From: Acidobacteriota bacterium
Lineage (GTDB): Bacteria; Acidobacteriota; Terriglobia; UBA7540
DNA: 64,000 nucleotides
Direction: 5' to 3'
Assembly (NCBI GenBank): GCA_004298155.1
Contig: SCRD01000024.1
Location: 310,001 to 374,000, forward strand
Shown here: positions 62,010-64,000 of the stretch, one piece after another
Position numbering within the stretch: position 1 is the stretch's first letter
Layout of the letters: each line of letters begins with the position of its first letter
Translations under genes and position numbers: made by a program
Notes under the pieces: generated by a model
Seen by the model: the letters and a program-made list of their open reading frames with translations, nothing else
Databases searched by the model: none
Told to the model about the DNA's origin: nothing

Positions 62010-62480
62010 TGGAAAGGTCACACTAAGAGTGGGAGTGTCCGCCGAAAGTGAATTTCCGGGTAAAATCGCGGTCGCCATGTTTAGTTGACGTTCTGAGCGG
62101 ATTTCATAGCCCTCGAGTTGGTGGTCACATCAACCCCATTGATCCTGACGTAGGTAAAAAGACAGGTTGAGGCGAGGTTGCGAGTTGCAGTCCAGCAACA
62201 GGAACGTCAAAGGACATTTTCCATTATTCCCGCGCACTTTAAAACGTAGAAATCTAAACGGAAAGCCGGTAGGAGAGTACATCAGCATCATCGCCGCAGG
62301 TGCGTTCGGGAACCGCAAGATTTGGTAGGATGAGTGCGCAGAGGCGTATAAAGCGGATTCCCGGTTGTTGGCGCAACCGGGGTTTTCATTGGTGGCCTCG
62401 ATCAAAACCGAGAACCTCCAACCCAAACAGCGAGTCAAAGTCCGTCTCAGTAACACCCATGCACTTACGAGAACTCCCGA
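62010..62480. other. Intergenic region, nothing recognised
   Basis: Between the TonB receptor and the small zinc-ribbon gene I see no supported coding frame or RNA gene, and no T-rich terminator hairpin. Confidence 0.3.
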
Positions 62481-62729
62481 CTAGTCATTGTACAAGCGCA
62501 GATCGTCGGCTGTGTACGTATGAGTCGCTCGACAACTCGGATTTTCGCAAGTCAACGTCTCCCGCCACGGTCCAACCCCAGAGTTCACGACCATCTCCAC
62601 AACCGGTTTGGAGAAATGTCCGTAGAGACTTGCTGCAGTTTCTGCACCGCAGATTCCCGGAAGATAAACTTCATCGATTTCTATCCCCCTTCCGCAACTC
62701 TTGCAATGCACACCAAGCTTATTAGCCAT
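62481..62729 (-). CDS. Small zinc-ribbon-like protein of unknown function
   Basis: An 82-residue protein from ATG 62729: KLGVHCKSCGRGIEIDEVYL has a first C-x2-C pair, and LTCENPSCRATHTYTADDLRLY a C-x4-C second pair, typical of a stand-alone zinc ribbon. It is convergent to nothing and divergent from the methyltransferase. No named family assigned. Confidence 0.6.
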   Translation of the reverse strand: MANKLGVHCKSCGRGIEIDEVYLPGICGAETAASLYGHFSKPVVEMVVNSGVGPWRETLTCENPSCRATHTYTADDLRLYND

Positions 62730-62821
62730 CGCCACATTTTACATCCGCCTGCGGTATTCCCCGCAGCTATATCCCCGCTCCGTTGCCATGCTCCTGCCAT
62801 GGTGAGATACTGAAAAGCATC

Positions 62822-63718
62822 ATGACACTTGACGATGCCCGTCAGTTCTACGCGGATGAAGTCAGAATCGCGGCCAACGTACGGTCAGCGGCGTTAGTTG
62901 CGGCTTACGCTCGTGTCCCACGAGAGAACTTTATGGGTATGCCGCCCTGGCAGATTATCTCGCAGGATACGATCGCGATGGCGTTCATGGGGCTGGCGGG
63001 AATGGCATACCTCGCGACGGAGAATCCCCTCGACCTATATCACAATGTCCTGGTTGCGCTTGACCCTGCCCGCTATATTAACAACGGCCAGCCGAGTGCG
63101 TTGGGGCGGTGGATCGACGAACTTGATCTCGCGCCGGGCGACCGCGTTTACCACCTGGGTTGCGGTGTCGGTTATTACACCGCGATTATGGCCGAAGTGG
63201 TGGGGAGCTCAGGGCAGGTGGTAGCCAGTGAAGTGGATCCCGCATTGGCGGCTCGGGCTCAAGAGAATCTCACCAGTTTCACGAACGTTTTGGTGCACGC
63301 GGGAGATGGTACCGCATTTGATCCGGGCCCGTGTGACGCAATATTTATCAATGCTGGCGTCACCCATCCGCTCCCGCTTTGGCTCGAGCGTCTCTCCGCC
63401 CACGGCCGCCTAGTTTTGCCCCTCACCGCCACCATGGACTCCACGAACCTCGCCGGCACCGGCATCATTGCAAGAATCACCCGCCAAGAGAACGGCTTCG
63501 CCTGCCGCCCTGTCACCACTGCTGGAATCTTTTCGTGCACAAGCGGGCGGGACCCTGAAATGAATGCGGCACTTGCAAAGGCTTGGGCAAGTAAGGCCCT
63601 CTTGAAGCTTAAGTCGGTGAGAATAGATCCGCACGAACAAGACGAAACCTGCCTCGCCCACCGCCCCGACGTCTGCCTAAGCACCGCCAACCTACTGGCG
63701 AGAGCCATCCTTCCATGA
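62822..63718 (+). CDS. PCMT-like SAM-dependent methyltransferase
   Basis: ATG 62822 gives 298 residues. An N-terminal helical part (ARVPRENFMGMPPW resembles protein-isoaspartate methyltransferase) is followed by the SAM-binding motif VYHLGCGVGYYTAIMAEVVG, the acidic end of strand 2 (VVASEVDP) and CDAIFINAGVTHPLPLWLERLSAHGRLVLPL. The target may be isoaspartyl residues or another substrate. The C-terminus carries extra cysteines (CLAHRPDVC). Confidence 0.75.
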   Translation: MTLDDARQFYADEVRIAANVRSAALVAAYARVPRENFMGMPPWQIISQDTIAMAFMGLAGMAYLATENPLDLYHNVLVALDPARYINNGQPSALGRWIDELDLAPGDRVYHLGCGVGYYTAIMAEVVGSSGQVVASEVDPALAARAQENLTSFTNVLVHAGDGTAFDPGPCDAIFINAGVTHPLPLWLERLSAHGRLVLPLTATMDSTNLAGTGIIARITRQENGFACRPVTTAGIFSCTSGRDPEMNAALAKAWASKALLKLKSVRIDPHEQDETCLAHRPDVCLSTANLLARAILP

Positions 63719-63857
63719 TCGGCGCCGCGAGTGGCGCATCTTGCCTTAAGAAAGAAAAGTAATGCTCAGGCCCTTCTAGAATTCCTGATTGGATGTGTGT
63801 CTTTATGGTAGCTACCTCGATAAGCGCAATTGGTTTCAACAGTCTCCGGTGCTGAAC

Positions 63858-64000
63858 TTATCGGGAGTGTAGCGCCATAAAAGAGTCGCCCACAAGAGTA
63901 AGTCCGGCCCAATAAAATGGCACTGCCTGGCCCTTGAATTGTTTGAGCAGATCGAGCTTGGCATGGCGCAAAGCTTCACCCTCATCCTGGCCGGCTCGAA
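63858..64000 (-). CDS. CHAT-domain protein, C-terminal end (partial)
   Basis: The minus-strand frame entering from the right edge reads AGQDEGEALRHAKLDLLKQFKGQAVPFYWAGLTLVGD to a TAA at 63858. This is the characteristic C-terminus of CHAT (caspase-like) peptidase domains. The rest lies outside the window. Confidence 0.65.
   Translation of the reverse strand, partial: RAGQDEGEALRHAKLDLLKQFKGQAVPFYWAGLTLVGDSFMALHSR

Noticed and set aside
1-64000. CRISPR array
   Set aside because: No series of regularly spaced identical repeats was seen; the only paired repeats are the two dyads at 48.1-48.2 kb.

Overview
The window looks like a chromosomal segment of an Acidobacteriota-type bacterium. Three things suggest this: a large Oar-like TonB receptor with an N-terminal carboxypeptidase-regulatory domain, small secreted proteins and DUF1259/DUF547 proteins of kinds common in that phylum, and a moderately high GC content. 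This is inference from gene content; there is no rRNA gene. TGA is an ordinary stop here (for example at the end of merA), so the code is not reassigned.

Layout. (1) 0-9.6 kb, minus strand: a tightly packed operon of porin, MFS carrier, radical SAM protein, metallophosphoesterase-fold protein, TVP38/TMEM64 membrane protein, flavin disulfide oxidoreductase, a glycosyltransferase of the family first named 'rSAM/selenodomain-associated', a broken radical SAM gene, and a peroxiredoxin-like gene with an in-frame TGA. (2) 9.8-17.3 kb: ECF sigma/anti-sigma pair, GT39-type glycosyltransferase, DedA and DUF547 proteins, a degraded ISAs1-type transposase and chrB. (3) 17.4-26.9 kb, plus strand: TolC-RND-adaptor efflux operon, then secreted proteins including two DUF1259 paralogues. 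(4) 27-35 kb, minus strand: two adjacent mercury-type modules, each with a MerR regulator and MerR-type promoters with 20-bp spacers. (5) recQ. (6) A tRNA 3'-end fragment at 38.1 kb and a complete-looking conjugative element (integrase, excisionase, primase, MobF relaxase, coupling protein, VirB2-6 and VirB8-11) running to about 56.8 kb. (7) ECF sigma/anti-sigma, TonB receptor, a PCMT-like methyltransferase and the end of a CHAT-domain gene.

The main discovery is a set of probable selenoproteins hidden by in-frame TGA codons. In the module at 27-29.6 kb, a MerP-like heavy-metal-binding protein has TGA at both cysteines of its GMxCxxC motif (UxxU), and a MerT-like membrane protein has TGA at the second cysteine of its CC motif (CU). 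A third gene, at the left edge, is a peroxiredoxin-like protein with a UxxC motif. Each TGA lies at a family cysteine position, the frame continues with family-like sequence, and a hairpin with the geometry of a bacterial SECIS follows. The neighbouring module carries ordinary cysteine versions of the same MerT/MerP parts (merTP, merC, merA), which gives an in-window alignment. I infer a MerR-controlled, selenocysteine-based mercury or soft-metal handling operon next to a conventional mer operon. No selA, selB, selC or selD is in the window, so the decoding machinery must be elsewhere.
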